DNA of 64,000 nt from Aselliscus stoliczkanus (GCA_033961575.1 CM066737.1:54164771-54228770), one strand, 5' to 3'. Counted from the first letter of the stretch, positions 34,701 to 44,076 are shown. Notes: generated from the sequence alone by a model not told the origin. Numbers and translations are program-made.

Positions 34701-35925
34701 GTGTTTTCATTTTCGTTTGTCTTGAGGTATCTTTTGATTTCCTCCTTGATCTCATTTTTTCCCACTCACTATTTAGTAGCATGTTATTTAGACTCTATGT
34801 ATTTGTAAGCTTTCCAGATTTCTTCTAATTGATTTCTAGTTTCATAGCATTGTGGTCAGAGAAGACACTTGATATGATTTCAATCTTCTTAAATTTGTTG
34901 ATACTTGTTTTGTGTCCTAACATGTGGTCTATCTTGGAGAATGTTCCATGTGCACTTGAGAAGAATGTATATTCTGTAGCTTTGGGTTGAAATGCTCTGA
35001 AAATATCAGTTAAATCCAGCTGGCCTAAAGTGTCATTTAAGGCCACTATGTCCGTGTTAATTTTCTGTCTGGAGGATCTGTCCATTGGTGACAACGGGGT
35101 GTTGAAGTCCCCTACTACAATAGTGTTACTGTTGATCTCTGCCTTTATGTCTGACAATATCTGTTTTATATATTTAGGAGCTCCTATATTGGGTGCATAG
35201 ATGTTTACTAGGGTTATGTCCTCTTGTTGAATTGATCCCTTTATTATTATGTAGTGCCCTTCTTTGTCTTTTATTGTAGTCTTCATTTTAAAGTCTATTT
35301 TGTCCAAAATAAGTATTGCTTCTTCAGCTTACAAGACCAGAAACCCAGAGAGAAGGCCTCTGACACTAAAGTGACGGGATGAAAAATGGCTCAAAGACCC
35401 TGCTGGTCTCATTGGCCCTGGAACTCCCGTTGTGCCTTTGGGTTGAATCTGCAGAACATGGGACTAAAGTGATTGAAACTTCCTGTGCCTTATGATGAAA
35501 TGGGTTTCAGAATCTTGAGCCAACCAGATGATCCATAAATACATTCATCCAGCATATGTGTCTTCAACATCCATTAGATGCCAGGAAAGGCTAGGTGTTG
35601 GACATACAGAAAAGAGTATCAGAACAGAATGGAGTCATGCGCCTTTCAGGATATGGGTGGAAATAAGGTACAACCAAATGCACGTTCAGAAATCCCATTG
35701 GTAGAGAGAGTTATCATGTAGTGCATGAGGCCTGGGTTTGAATATCATATTCCATGCCTTTACTTTCAGTCTGTGTGTGTCTTTTGATCTGAGATGAGTC
35801 TCTTGTAGACAGCATATGCATGGGTCCTGTTTTCTTATCCACTCAGCCTCTCTGTGTCTTTTGATTGGAGCATTTAGCCCATTCACATTTAAAGTAATTA
35901 CTGATAGGTGTATATTTATTGCCAT
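31711..35925 (-). pseudogene. L1 ORF2 (endonuclease/reverse transcriptase)
   Basis: Starts M-A-I-N-I-H-L at 35925. The first endonuclease block follows (LNVNGLNAPIKR, QETHL), broken by the foreign segment. The endonuclease then continues at 35307-34825, with GDFNTPLSP and the catalytic-type SDHNAMKLEI end. Reverse transcriptase lies at 34340-33240 with the active-site run YADDMILY near 33415-33440. The C-terminal region is an unbroken 461-codon frame at 33096-31711. Frame breaks fall at about 34825-34765, 34424-34340 and 33240-33096. Long intact blocks imply a fairly recent insertion, but it cannot make full ORF2p. Confidence 0.93.
35330..35745. other. Non-L1 segment captured in L1 endonuclease region
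   Basis: It replaces about 25 L1 bases (compare 140-165 and 36200-36230) with about 415 bases of unrelated sequence. 35545-35640 resembles an ancient L2/MIR-type 3' end ('ccattagatgccaggaaagg' style), so the block comes from old genomic DNA rather than from L1. No duplication flanks it and there is no coding signal. Confidence 0.75.
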
Positions 35926-35984
35926 TTTGTTATTTGTATTTCTTATCTTCCTGGGTTAGCTTGTTTTCCCCTTTCTTCTGTTAA

Positions 35985-36089
35985 AAATATGGAACGCTTT
36001 ATGAATTTGCGTGTCATCCTTGCGCAGGGGCCATGCTAATCTTCTCTGTATTGTTCCAATTTTAGTATATGTGCTGCCAAAGCGAGCAC
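35985..36089 (-). pseudogene. RNU6 (pseudogene): U6 snRNA pseudogene at 5' end of L1 chimera
   Basis: The minus strand starts GTGCTCGCTTTGGCAGCACA and ends with GTTCCATATTTTT. Near-canonical along its length with only a few changes, so it is younger-looking than the copy at 943-1050. The first U6 base abuts the TSD, and the last U of its tail abuts L1 sequence. Confidence 0.95.
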
Positions 36090-36104
36090 TCAATAATCAT
36101 TTTA
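36090..36104. repeat. Target-site duplication, right copy
   Basis: Exact copy of 31133-31147. Confidence 0.95.
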
Positions 36105-36800
36105 AATGTGAATCGGCTAAATGCTCCAATCAAAAAACAGAGAGTGGCTGAGTGGATAATAAAACGGGATCCATATATATGCTGTTTACAGATGGAATAA
36201 GATATTTCATGCAAATGGAAATGAGAAAAAAAAGCTGGAGTAGCAGTACTTATTTTATACAAAATAGACTTTAGAATGAAGATTACAGGGCTGACCGAGT
36301 GGCGCGGTGGTTAAGCACTGGCTTGGGAAGCCAGCGACCCCAGTTCGGGCCCACATATGAGTGCCAGTGACGGTGCCCTCAAAAAAAACAAATATATAAA
36401 TACATTTAAAAAAATGAAGACTACAATAAAAGACAAAGAAGGGCACTATAACCCTAATAAACATCTATGCACCTAACATAGGAGCTCCTAGTTATATACA
36501 ACAGATATTGACAGACATAAAGGCAGAGATCAACGGTAACACTCTCATAGTAGGGGATTTCAACACGCCATTGTCACCAAAGGACAGATCCTCTAGACAG
36601 AATATCAACATGGAAAGTGTGGCCTTAAATGACACTTTAGACCAGCTGGAATTTGTCGATATTTTTATAGCATTTCACCCTGACACAACACAATATAAAT
36701 TTTCTCAAGTGCACATGGAACATTTTCCAAGATAGACCACATGTTAGGCCACAAAACAAGTGTCAGTAAATTTAAGAAGATTGAAATCATATCAAGCAGA
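36105..36800 (+). pseudogene. L1 ORF2 endonuclease part, right half of split element
   Basis: Resumes ORF2 ('gtgaatcggctaaatgctcc'). The endonuclease block at 36508-36735 has GDFNTPLSPKDRSSRQ, and the sequence ends near 36795 at the FKKIEIIS point. There the coding sequence jumps into 3'UTR-like sequence. The reverse transcriptase region is missing. Confidence 0.9.
36287..36412 (+). mobile_element. Short head-only SINE
   Basis: 'agggctgaccgagtggcgcg' head and hairpin, long A-rich tail. Duplications aatgaagattac and aatgaagactac at 36275-36286 and 36413-36424. Confidence 0.93.
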
Positions 36801-37545
36801 TATAAAGGAAAAACTGATGGTTGCTGCCTGGGAGGAGGTGGGGATGAGGGAGAGGTGGAAGGTTTTGGACAACGTAGGTGGGTGACTACAATGTTGCCGC
36901 AGGGATATGGGGGGCAGTTCTGGGAATGTAATTGATTATGTTGTGAAGAGACTATTACGTTACGTGAAATAAGTCAGTTGGAGAAAGACAAATACCATAT
37001 GATCTCACTTATATGTGGAATCTGAAAAACTGAATGAATGAGCAAAGTAAACGGAAACAGACTCATAGATATAGAGGAAAACTGAGGGTTGCTAGTTGGG
37101 AGGGGGATGGGGATAAGGGAGAAGGGAAAGGGATTAGACAGCATAAATAGGCAACTACAATTTTGCCACAGGGATATGAAACACAGTTCAGGGAATATAA
37201 TAATGTTGTAAATATTTTGTGGCATGTCAGGTGGTCACATGCATTGTTAGGGAGACCAGTTCTTGGATGGAATAGAGGCTTGATCACTGCACTGTACACT
37301 TGAAGCTGATACTGTTTAATATTGTATGCCGACTGTAATTGAATATATAGATAGTCACGGGATGTGGAGTATACTGTGGAAGGGAGTCAAAGGAATTGTA
37401 ATAGATATGTATGATATGGGGGGCAGAGTGGGGTGGCGAACTGGTGGAGGGCGATTTTCACTTTGAGGGGTTAAAAGTATTACTATTGCATTGTGTTGTA
37501 CACTGGAAACTAATTTTAAAAAAAATGTTTATTTCACAATAAAAC
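36753..37545 (+). repeat. Mosaic L1 3' module, tandem unit 1
   Basis: Order: endonuclease end (to about 36798); 3'UTR-like block D1 (36799-36950, 'aaggaaaaactgatggttgc'); ORF2 C-terminal tail (about 36950-37025, 'gtgaaataagtcagttggag'); normal 3'UTR block D2 with 'gaaaactgagggttgctagt'; L1 3' terminus near 37515. Unit 2 repeats the whole order. Confidence 0.9.
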
Positions 37546-38330
37546 AAAACAAGTCTCAGTAAATTTAAGAAGATTGAAGTCATATCAAGCAGATATAAAA
37601 GAAAAACTGATGGTTGCTTGCTGGGAGGGAGTGGGGATGAGGGAGCGGGGGAAGGTTTTGGACAGCGTAGGTGGGTGACTACAATGTTGCCACAGGGATA
37701 TGGGGGCAGTTCTGAGAATGTAATTGATAATGTTGTGAAGAGACTATTATATTAAGTGAAATAAGTCAGTTGGAGAAAGACAAGTACCATATGATCTCAC
37801 TTATATGTGGCATCTGAAAAGCTGAATGAACGATCAAAGTAAACAGATTCATAGATATAGAGGAAAAACTGAGGTTGCTAGTTGGGAGGGGGGTGGGGAT
37901 AAGGGAGAAGGGAAAGGGATTAGACAGCATAAATAGACAACTACAAGATTGCCACAGGGATATGAAACACAGTTTGGGGAATATAATAATGTTGTAAAAA
38001 TTTTGTGGCGTGTCAGATGGTCACATGTCTTGTTAGGGAGACCACTTCATGGATGGAGTAGAGGCTTGATCACTACACTGTATACCTGAAGCTGATGTTT
38101 TATAATATTGTATGCCAACTGTAATTGAATATATAGATAGTCATGGGATGTGGAGTATACTGTGGAAGGGAGTCAAAGGAATTGTAATAGATATGTATGA
38201 TATGGGGGGGAGCAGGGTGGCGAACTGGGGAAGGGGGGTTGTCACTTTGGGGGGTAAAGAGTATAACTATTGCATTGTGTTGTACACCTGAAACTAATAA
38301 AAAAAATGAAGAAAAAAATAAAGTAAAAAA
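37546..38330 (+). repeat. Mosaic L1 3' module, tandem unit 2
   Basis: Direct repeat of 36753-37545, starting at a shared aaaacaag and differing at scattered positions. Ends in an A-rich tail (38290-38340). Confidence 0.9.
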
Positions 38331-38380
38331 ATGAATTAAAAAAAGTTTAATAAATGCTTGCTGAGCATAAAAAAAAGAAT

Positions 38381-38598
38381 GTCTTATAGTTTTCAGTGTA
38401 TATGTCCTTCACATAATTTCTTAAGTTTATTCCTAGGTATTTTATTCCTTTTTTGCAATTTCAAAAGGAATTATTTTTTCATTTCTTTTTCTCAAATTTC
38501 ATTGTTAGTATTTAGTAATGCAATGGATTTTTGTATATTGATTTTGTAACCACTAACGTTACTATATTTGTTTATTATTTCTAATAGTTATTTGATGG
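38381..38598 (-). mobile_element. Older L1 ORF2 fragment, left of provirus
   Basis: Antisense ORF2 sequence that continues at 44493 after the ERV. The bases flanking the ERV (agtctt) read through as L1. Confidence 0.8.
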
Positions 38599-38604
38599 AG
38601 TCTT
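38599..38604. repeat. Provirus 6-bp target duplication, left
   Basis: agtctt, matched at 44487-44492. Confidence 0.8.
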
Positions 38605-39010
38605 TGCCACGTCCAGCGCAGCAAGTTGAAAGGGCCAGAGGGGGGATGATGGAGGATTAAGAGAGACAGACAAAGAAGTACTTGAAAGTGGGGGCTAGAC
38701 GGACAGCTATTTCCTGATGGGAGAACAGTGACCCAGTTTAGCGGCCATGGTTTACTGATATCGGCTTGCTAAAGTGGGAGGAGGAACGGGGAGGCAATGG
38801 CCTTGGGCAGCGACCATTCCGTGTGTCAGCTCCATGCATCAGCTGCAGGATGTCTGCACCCAATGTATCGAATCAGGATGACTTGTAGCCAGTGCACCAA
38901 AACCACCATCACATATGCTGAGGTGCTGTGTCAGCCTTGCAAAAACACAGCCAGAAAGTGTGCCCTACACTTTCTTTTACAGCTCTGGATGGTGGCCTTG
39001 GTCCCTGGCA
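38605..39010 (-). repeat. Betaretrovirus-like ERV 3' LTR
   Basis: TG...CA-bounded, about 406 bp, homologous to 44077-44486. On the minus strand it lacks the intact AATAAA found in the other LTR (the equivalent here reads AGTAAA). It is preceded on the minus strand by a polypurine tract at 39013-39029. Confidence 0.9.
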
Positions 39011-39012
39011 TA

Positions 39013-39029
39013 TTCCCCTTTTCTTTTTT
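39013..39029 (-). other. Polypurine tract
   Basis: The minus strand reads aaaaaagaaaaggggaa just 5' of the 3' LTR, the expected plus-strand primer site. Confidence 0.8.
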
Positions 39030-40200
39030 GTAAGCGCAGCTGGTGCACGTCCGCGCCTAATCGGAAGAGTTCCCCATGGAGCCCTCGGCAGACTGCAAGA
39101 AAGAGACATGTTAGAATTAGGATGCCTGTTAGTAATCCTATCGAGGCCAAAATGAGTATTTAAGAATATTCAAAGGATTCATGCCTTTAAGCTCATCCAA
39201 CAACTGTCAGGCAAGCATGGCTGGCTTTATATCTGGTAGAGGAGCTTTTTTATTTTACTTTATTTAATTTTTTTTAGCTGAGCCATCCTGCCACCTGTTG
39301 GGCTCACATCGAACTGCTGTTGCTCAGAGCTCAGCTCGCACTCTTGAGCGAGCTCTTAAACAACAGAGCCACACGGCCGGCCCCTGAGAAGCATTTTGTA
39401 TATTTAGGATATGCTAGTATACAGAGGCCAGGTCCAGGGAGGCACTGGACTGTTGTCATGTCCTTAATAGCACTGCCTTAATTTTATTCCAATCCCATTC
39501 TGGGGATGAACTGTTAAAGCAGGTGGGGGTAACACAGACAGCCTTGTATCCTCTGTGGCAATGCAACTTACATTGTTCTTTGATCACCTGGATCTGATCC
39601 TCTAATCCTAAAACAACCTACTCCTATATTTGAACATGGTCAAACATTTTTTATCTATGTTTTTCTGATTATGTAAAGTCAATGAAGTATTCTGTGCCAA
39701 ATTTTCAGCAAATTGAGCAGTCTGCTAGTTCCGTCTTAATCTCTACTTATCGGTCCTTGGCCTGTGCACGTACTGTCCCTTCTTTATCTCATTTCTTGAG
39801 CTGTTGCCAGCCGCCTTTGGCTTGACACATACCCAAGTTACAAGGAACCTTGAGACATTGCCAGCTGCCTTCAGCTGGCACGTACCCAAGTTGCTGTCTT
39901 GCTCTGAGTGTCCCTACACTATAACATTGCAATCCACTGCTGTGTCCCTATATCTTCCCTTTCTTGTCTTTCTAAAATTGCTGGTGATGGGGACGTCAGG
40001 ACAGGGGAAGGATTTTCAGCTTGAACGGGCAATGGGTAGTCATTTGGGCTTGACAGGATCAGAGAACTGTGAAAAGAACATAACTGATACATTGTTAAGT
40101 AAGACAGTAAAAGCAATTGAGTAGTCTAGCTGCCATGTGTTTTGACTATATCTGCTGTGGCTGGCTAAGAATTGCTCCAGCAATAAATGGGGGTGGCTGA
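39030..40200 (-). pseudogene. ERV env transmembrane-region remnant
   Basis: On the minus strand, 39560 to about 39400 reads like the C-terminal ectodomain of a betaretroviral TM protein: 'CKLHCHRGYKAVCVTP', then an N-glycosylation-like NSS, then a W-rich segment. Upstream sequence to about 40200 is too decayed to assign. A SINE is inserted at 39265-39383. No membrane fusion protein can be made: stops are frequent and the surface subunit is absent. Confidence 0.6.
39265..39383 (-). mobile_element. Medium-form tRNA-derived SINE
   Basis: Antisense, with 'gagccatcctgccacctgtt' and 'ctcttgagcgagctctta', ending in 'cacggccggcccc'. Part of the middle (about 20 bases) is deleted. Confidence 0.9.
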
Positions 40201-40212
40201 GGAGCCAGGGGT

Positions 40213-40256
40213 GGTAGATCAAAAGTCTGATGCTCTATCGACTGAGTTATCTGGAC
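40213..40256 (-). other. tRNA-Lys 5'-half-like segment
   Basis: The minus strand reads gtccagataactcagtcgat, then agagcatcagacttttgatc. This follows the first ~42 bases of tRNA-Lys(UUU): acceptor 5' strand, D arm, anticodon stem and TTT anticodon, with about five transition-type differences. Similarity stops at the 3' side of the anticodon stem. It cannot fold as a full tRNA. Confidence 0.7.
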
Positions 40257-41079
40257 AAAAAGAAAAGGGGGACACAAGCTCATATTTTGTGGGATGTGCA
40301 GGAATGTAGAGACCCAATGCCTACCTCTAACTGCCTGCCTAGTTTTCCCCTTGAGAGACTTGATCCCCATACAATCTCTATGGGAAGCTGTGGGTCAGGA
40401 GGTCTCTTTTTCTGTATCTGCTTCCTGCTGGGCAGGAGCATAGAGCTGTCCCTGCCTATTGGGGGTTCACGGAGCTCTCACCCTAGCTGGTCTCAGATGA
40501 GAGGAACGGGTCTTGAGCTCTACCTCCTCTTATTCCCATCCCTAGTCTATGTGTGGTAGCTCTATATGTGGTGGATGGCTGCCATGGAAAAGGAGGTGGC
40601 TCCACACTTTCCCTAGTCTCTTTTAATGACATCTTATGTGCAAAAGCACTGAATAATTCTTCCTCCTCTTCATCATCCTCTGAATCGAAGTCCTTGCCTT
40701 CCCTTTCCTGCTTATCCTGCCTTGCTTCTCTCTCTAGCTGTTGTTCCTCTTTGGGGGATAACTGGCTATCCCTGGGCTCTCGTGCACTAGGCAGGAGGCG
40801 GGAGTAGCCCGCAAGTGTGGCAGGACCCCCACCACCGAGGACATGCAGTCTAGGTGGTGCTCGGCTGGATTAATGGGATCCAAACATTTTTTAATTAAAT
40901 TCCAAAGAGTAAATGTATACACAGGCATATGTTGAGGCCCCTCCTGGGTGTACTGCTCCCTCAGATCTCTACCAACGTTATGCCAGGTTTGAACATTTAT
41001 GGTCCCTTCCTCCGGGAACCAGGGGCATGTCTTTTGGACAAATTCTAAAAATTTATCTAATGTTTTATTATGTACTTTA
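40257..41079 (-). pseudogene. ERV gag remnant (matrix and following region)
   Basis: Minus strand. Matrix-like part 41079-40880 contains FLEFVQKTCPWFPEEGT and TFTLWNLIKKCLDP, which fits the betaretroviral matrix style. It is followed by an acidic serine/glutamate-rich part (40720-40640) and a PPPF stretch near 40585-40605. The frame is open for about 115 codons (to 40734) and then broken. Capsid, nucleocapsid, protease and pol are absent, so a large internal deletion separates this from env. The first part of gag lies at 43887-44040, beyond the half-L1. Confidence 0.8.
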
Positions 41080-41094
41080 CATCCTGGAGCTTTT
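41080..41094. repeat. Half-L1 target duplication, left
   Basis: catcctggagctttt, repeated exactly at 43872-43886, inside ERV gag. Confidence 0.94.
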
Positions 41095-41809
41095 TTTTTT
41101 AAATTAGTTTCAGGTGTACAACACAAGGCAATAGTTATACTCTTTACCCCCCAAAGTAAAAACCCCCTCCCCCAGTTCGCCACCCCACTCCCCCCCATAT
41201 CATACATATCCATCACAACTCCCCTGACTCCCCTCCACAGTATACTCCACATCCCGTGACCATCCACATATTCAATTGCAGTTGGCATACAATACTATAC
41301 AACATCAGCTTCAGGTGTACAGTGCAGTGCTCAAGCCTCTACTCCATCCATGAAGTGGTCTCCCTAACAAAAAATGTGACTATCTGACATGCCACAAAAT
41401 TTTTACAACATTATTATATTCCCCGAACTGTGTTTCATATCCCTGTGGCAATATTGTAGTTGTCTATTTATGCTGTCTAATCCCTTCCACTTCCCCCCCA
41501 TCCCCACCCCCCTCCCAACTAGCAACCCTCAGTTTTTCCTCTACATCTACGAGTCCGTTTACTTTGAGCGTTCACTCAGCTCTTCAGACTCTACACACAA
41601 GTAAGATCACATGGTACCTGTCCTTCTCCGACTGACTTATTTCTCGCAACATAATAGTCTCTTCACAACATTGTCAATTACATTCCCAGAACTGCCCCCA
41701 TATCCCTGCGGCAACATTGTAGTCCCACATACACTGTCCAAAACCTTCCCCCTCTTCCTCTTCCCCACTCCCTCCCAGCCAGCAACCATCAATTTTTCCT
41801 TTATATCTG

Positions 41810-41842
41810 CTTGATACGACTTCAATCTTCTTAAATTGTCTC
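41810..41842 (-). other. Shared endonuclease/3'UTR junction
   Basis: The join 'atatctgcttgatacgactt' (+ strand) links the end of the endonuclease coding sequence to a 3'UTR block. The reverse-complement join occurs at about 36790-36806 and 37586-37602. Confidence 0.85.
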
Positions 41843-41874
41843 TCTGGGTTAGCTTGTTTACCCCTTTCTTTTGT

Positions 41875-42748
41875 TTAAAAAAGCCCTTTTAACATTTCTT
41901 GCAATGCTGGCTTGGTGGTAATGAATTCCTTAAGCTTATTCTTTTCTGAGAAGCTCTTTATTTCTCCTTCAATTTTAAGTGGTAGCCGTGCTGGGTAGAG
42001 CAATCTTGGTTGTAGGCCTTTATTTTGTGTCACTTTGAAGATCTCCTGCCACTCCCTTCTGGCCTGCAGAGTTTCTGTAGACAAGTCAGCTGTTAGTCTA
42101 ACAGGAGTTCCTTTGTATGTAACCTGCTGTCTTTCTCTTGCAGCCTCTAGGATTCTGTCTCTGTCTTTAACCTTTGCCATTTTGACTATGATGTGTATTG
42201 GTGTGGACCTGTTTGGGTTCAACTTGTTTGGAACCCTCTGCACTTCCTGGGCATGTATGTTGATTTCCTTCACCAGGGTGGGGAAGTTTTCAGTCATTAT
42301 TTTTGCAAATACATTCTCGACCCCTTGCTTCTTCTCTTCTCCTTCTGGTATCCCTATGAATCGAAGGTGGTTGCGCTTCACCTTGTCCCATAGGGCTCTT
42401 AAACTATTTTCATTGTTTTTTTATTCTTTGGTCTTTTTGCTGTGCCAACTGGGTGAGTTCTGCTATTTTATCTTCCAAATCACTGATCTGCTCCTCTGCT
42501 TCATCTACTCTACTGGTGATTCCTTCGAGTGTGTACTTCAATTCAGTTATTGTATTCTTTAGTTCTAACAGGTTGTTTTTTATGGTTTCCCTATCCTTCT
42601 TTATGTCCTTGCTAAGTTCCTTAAACAGTCTTATCATCAGTGTTCTAAACTCTGTCTCTGAAATGTTGGATCCCTCTGTTTCATTTGGTTCCATTTCTGG
42701 AGGTTTCTTCTGATCTTTTACTTGTGACATGTTTCTTTGTTTTCCCAT
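41875..42748 (-). pseudogene. L1 ORF1 (near-intact, one frameshift)
   Basis: Starts MGKQRNMSQVKD at 42748. An acidic N-terminus is followed by a coiled coil (LKNTITELKYTLEGITSRVD, EQISDLEDKIAELTQLAQQK), then after about 42415 the frame shifts by one base within an A-run. The RRM and C-terminal domain continue openly to the stop at 41875 (MKRNHLRFIGIPEGEE...QEMLKGLF). Total length of about 290 codons is normal for a short L1 ORF1p. One slippage-type indel is the only obvious lesion. ORF1p trimers coat L1 RNA in the cytoplasm; here no ORF2 accompanies it. Confidence 0.9.
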
Positions 42749-42789
42749 TCTGGCTGTCGCTCTGGGATTGCTTTGATGTATTAGATAGA

Positions 42790-43871
42790 TCAGCAGGAGA
42801 GCCCTGGCTGGATCACGCAGGCACACAGTTCACGGCTCAACACTCCCAGGAAAATTCCCAGTCTCAGCCTGTCCCCAATCAGCCGCTTGCAGATCAGGCC
42901 GAGCAGCCCGACAACCAATCACCAGCCTGGCAACTCTGCAAGCGGAGTGCGGAGAGCGGGACCGAGGTGGCTTGCGCACTTCCGCGTCTCAGTGAGCAGC
43001 CTGTTGGAGCCAGATCACTCCCACTAGGCGTTTCCCTGGCAACACAGCACAAGCCGAGCGGAGGGTGGGGATCCGAGGCAGCTCGCGCACTCCCGGGTCT
43101 CAGTGAGCAGCCTGTTGGAGCCGGAGGGCACACGCCCTGCGTTTCCCTGGCAACGCAGTATAAGCTGGGCAGAGGGTGGGGATCCAAGGCCACAGGCATA
43201 CGCGTGCACGCACACATGTACTTCTACGCCAATTTCACCAGACCAATGATGTCTCGGACCTGATCCTTCGTGGGAGGGCCCAAGCTTGACAAAATGGCGA
43301 CCTCCCTACACCACTCGTGTTCAGGCCCCACACCACGGGAATAACAGTCCAAAAACCTCCAGCCTTTGCACCAGAGGTGCTCAGTTCAGTCCGTCCCCGC
43401 AGGCTCCCAGGTCCAGCTCACACAGCCACTCCCTCCACCAGGAACCAGGTAAGTGCTCACCGGCGAGCAAGCCCGGGCGCCGGCCCCACTGATTCTCCAG
43501 CTGCTCTTAGCCTCACCGAGCTGAGCAAAGAGAGTCCTCACTAATTTACTGCCAGCTATCTTAGAACTTCTCTTCCCGGCAAAGGAGCTCTGGGCTGGTG
43601 AGCTTGGTGTGCGGCTGGAGGGTCTCTCCCCCAACCAGACAAGCTTCCCACAGCTGGGGCTTCCCTCACGGGGCTCACCCTCTCTCGTCTCCGCCGGTCC
43701 TACCAGACCAGACGCGGCTTCCTCTTTAAGTTCTTCATTTAGTGGTTCTGTTCCTCCAGTGTTCCGGGGACCTCCAGGGTTGAATGCTGTATAATTTGGT
43801 TGTAATTTTGGTGTGATCCTGGGAGGCAGTTAGCACAGTGTCTGTCTATTGCGCCATTTTACCGGAAGTCC
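42790..43871 (-). promoter_or_regulatory. L1 5'UTR of half-L1
   Basis: GC-rich, complete to the 5' terminus. Two internal near-repeats of about 115 bases (about 42945-43060 and 43060-43175) share 'tcagtgagcagcctgttgga' and 'gcgtttccctggcaac', suggesting a duplicated promoter sub-block not seen as a pair in 12191-13138. Confidence 0.85.
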
Positions 43872-43886
43872 CATCCTGGAGCTTTT
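43872..43886. repeat. Half-L1 target duplication, right
   Basis: Exact copy of 41080-41094. Confidence 0.94.
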
Positions 43887-44056
43887 AACAATAATTGTAG
43901 CACTTGTAAATACAAAGTGAGATCTCAAGATCCTGAATTCCCCATGTAAGCCTAGCTTTTATTTCGTTCCACTTAACTTTTTTAATTCTGTGCTTTGGCC
44001 AATGCCTTCCCATGGAACATCCTCTCATCTACATTTTGGAGTTTCCCTGTACTCAG
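43887..44056 (-). pseudogene. ERV leader and gag start
   Basis: Lies between the primer site and the matrix-like sequence at 41079. A minus-strand ATG occurs near 44021. Stops interrupt the frame. Confidence 0.6.
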
Positions 44057-44074
44057 GTCCCTGTTTGGGCACCA
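44057..44074 (-). other. Primer binding site, tRNA-Lys type
   Basis: The minus strand reads TGGTGCCCAAACAGGGAC, two transitions from the tRNA-Lys3 complement TGGCGCCCGAACAGGGAC. It lies 2 bases from the 5' LTR end, the position expected for minus-strand priming. Confidence 0.9.
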
Positions 44075-44076
44075 CT

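Larger units (their letters stand above)
31148..36089 (-). mobile_element. U6/L1-ORF2 chimeric insertion
   Basis: A 4,942-bp insertion bounded by an exact 15-bp duplication. On the minus strand it reads complete U6 snRNA with oligo-U tail (36089-35985), then directly L1 from about 40 bases upstream of ORF2 (35984), almost all of ORF2, 3'UTR, and a tail of AAAT-type repeats (31230-31148). ORF1 and the L1 5'UTR are absent. A 415-bp stretch (35330-35745) inside the endonuclease region is not L1. The host DNA is another L1 in opposite orientation. Confidence 0.93.
41095..43871 (-). mobile_element. Half-L1: 5'UTR, ORF1, no ORF2 core, mosaic 3' end
   Basis: A 2,777-bp insertion bounded by an exact 15-bp duplication. 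On the minus strand: L1 5' terminus (ggacttccggtaaaatggcg), 5'UTR, ORF1 (42748-41875), a sliver of endonuclease (about 41840-41813, 'aatttaagaagattgaagtc'), D1 block, ORF2 C-terminal tail, normal 3'UTR, poly-A. Nearly all of ORF2 is missing. The D1 junction is the same as in the + strand element at about 36798. It resembles HAL1 ('half L1') elements in architecture. Confidence 0.93.

Noticed and set aside
36753..38330. CRISPR-like or satellite array
   Set aside because: Only two long units with L1 3'UTR content; no short regular repeats and spacers. The genome is mammalian.
38797..39163. Cysteine-containing small frames resembling a short zinc-binding protein
   Set aside because: They lie inside an LTR; the homologous LTR at 44.1-44.5 kb breaks them.
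42035..43263. + frames of 175 and 192 codons
   Set aside because: Antisense of L1 ORF1 and reading of the GC-rich L1 5'UTR; no conserved protein.
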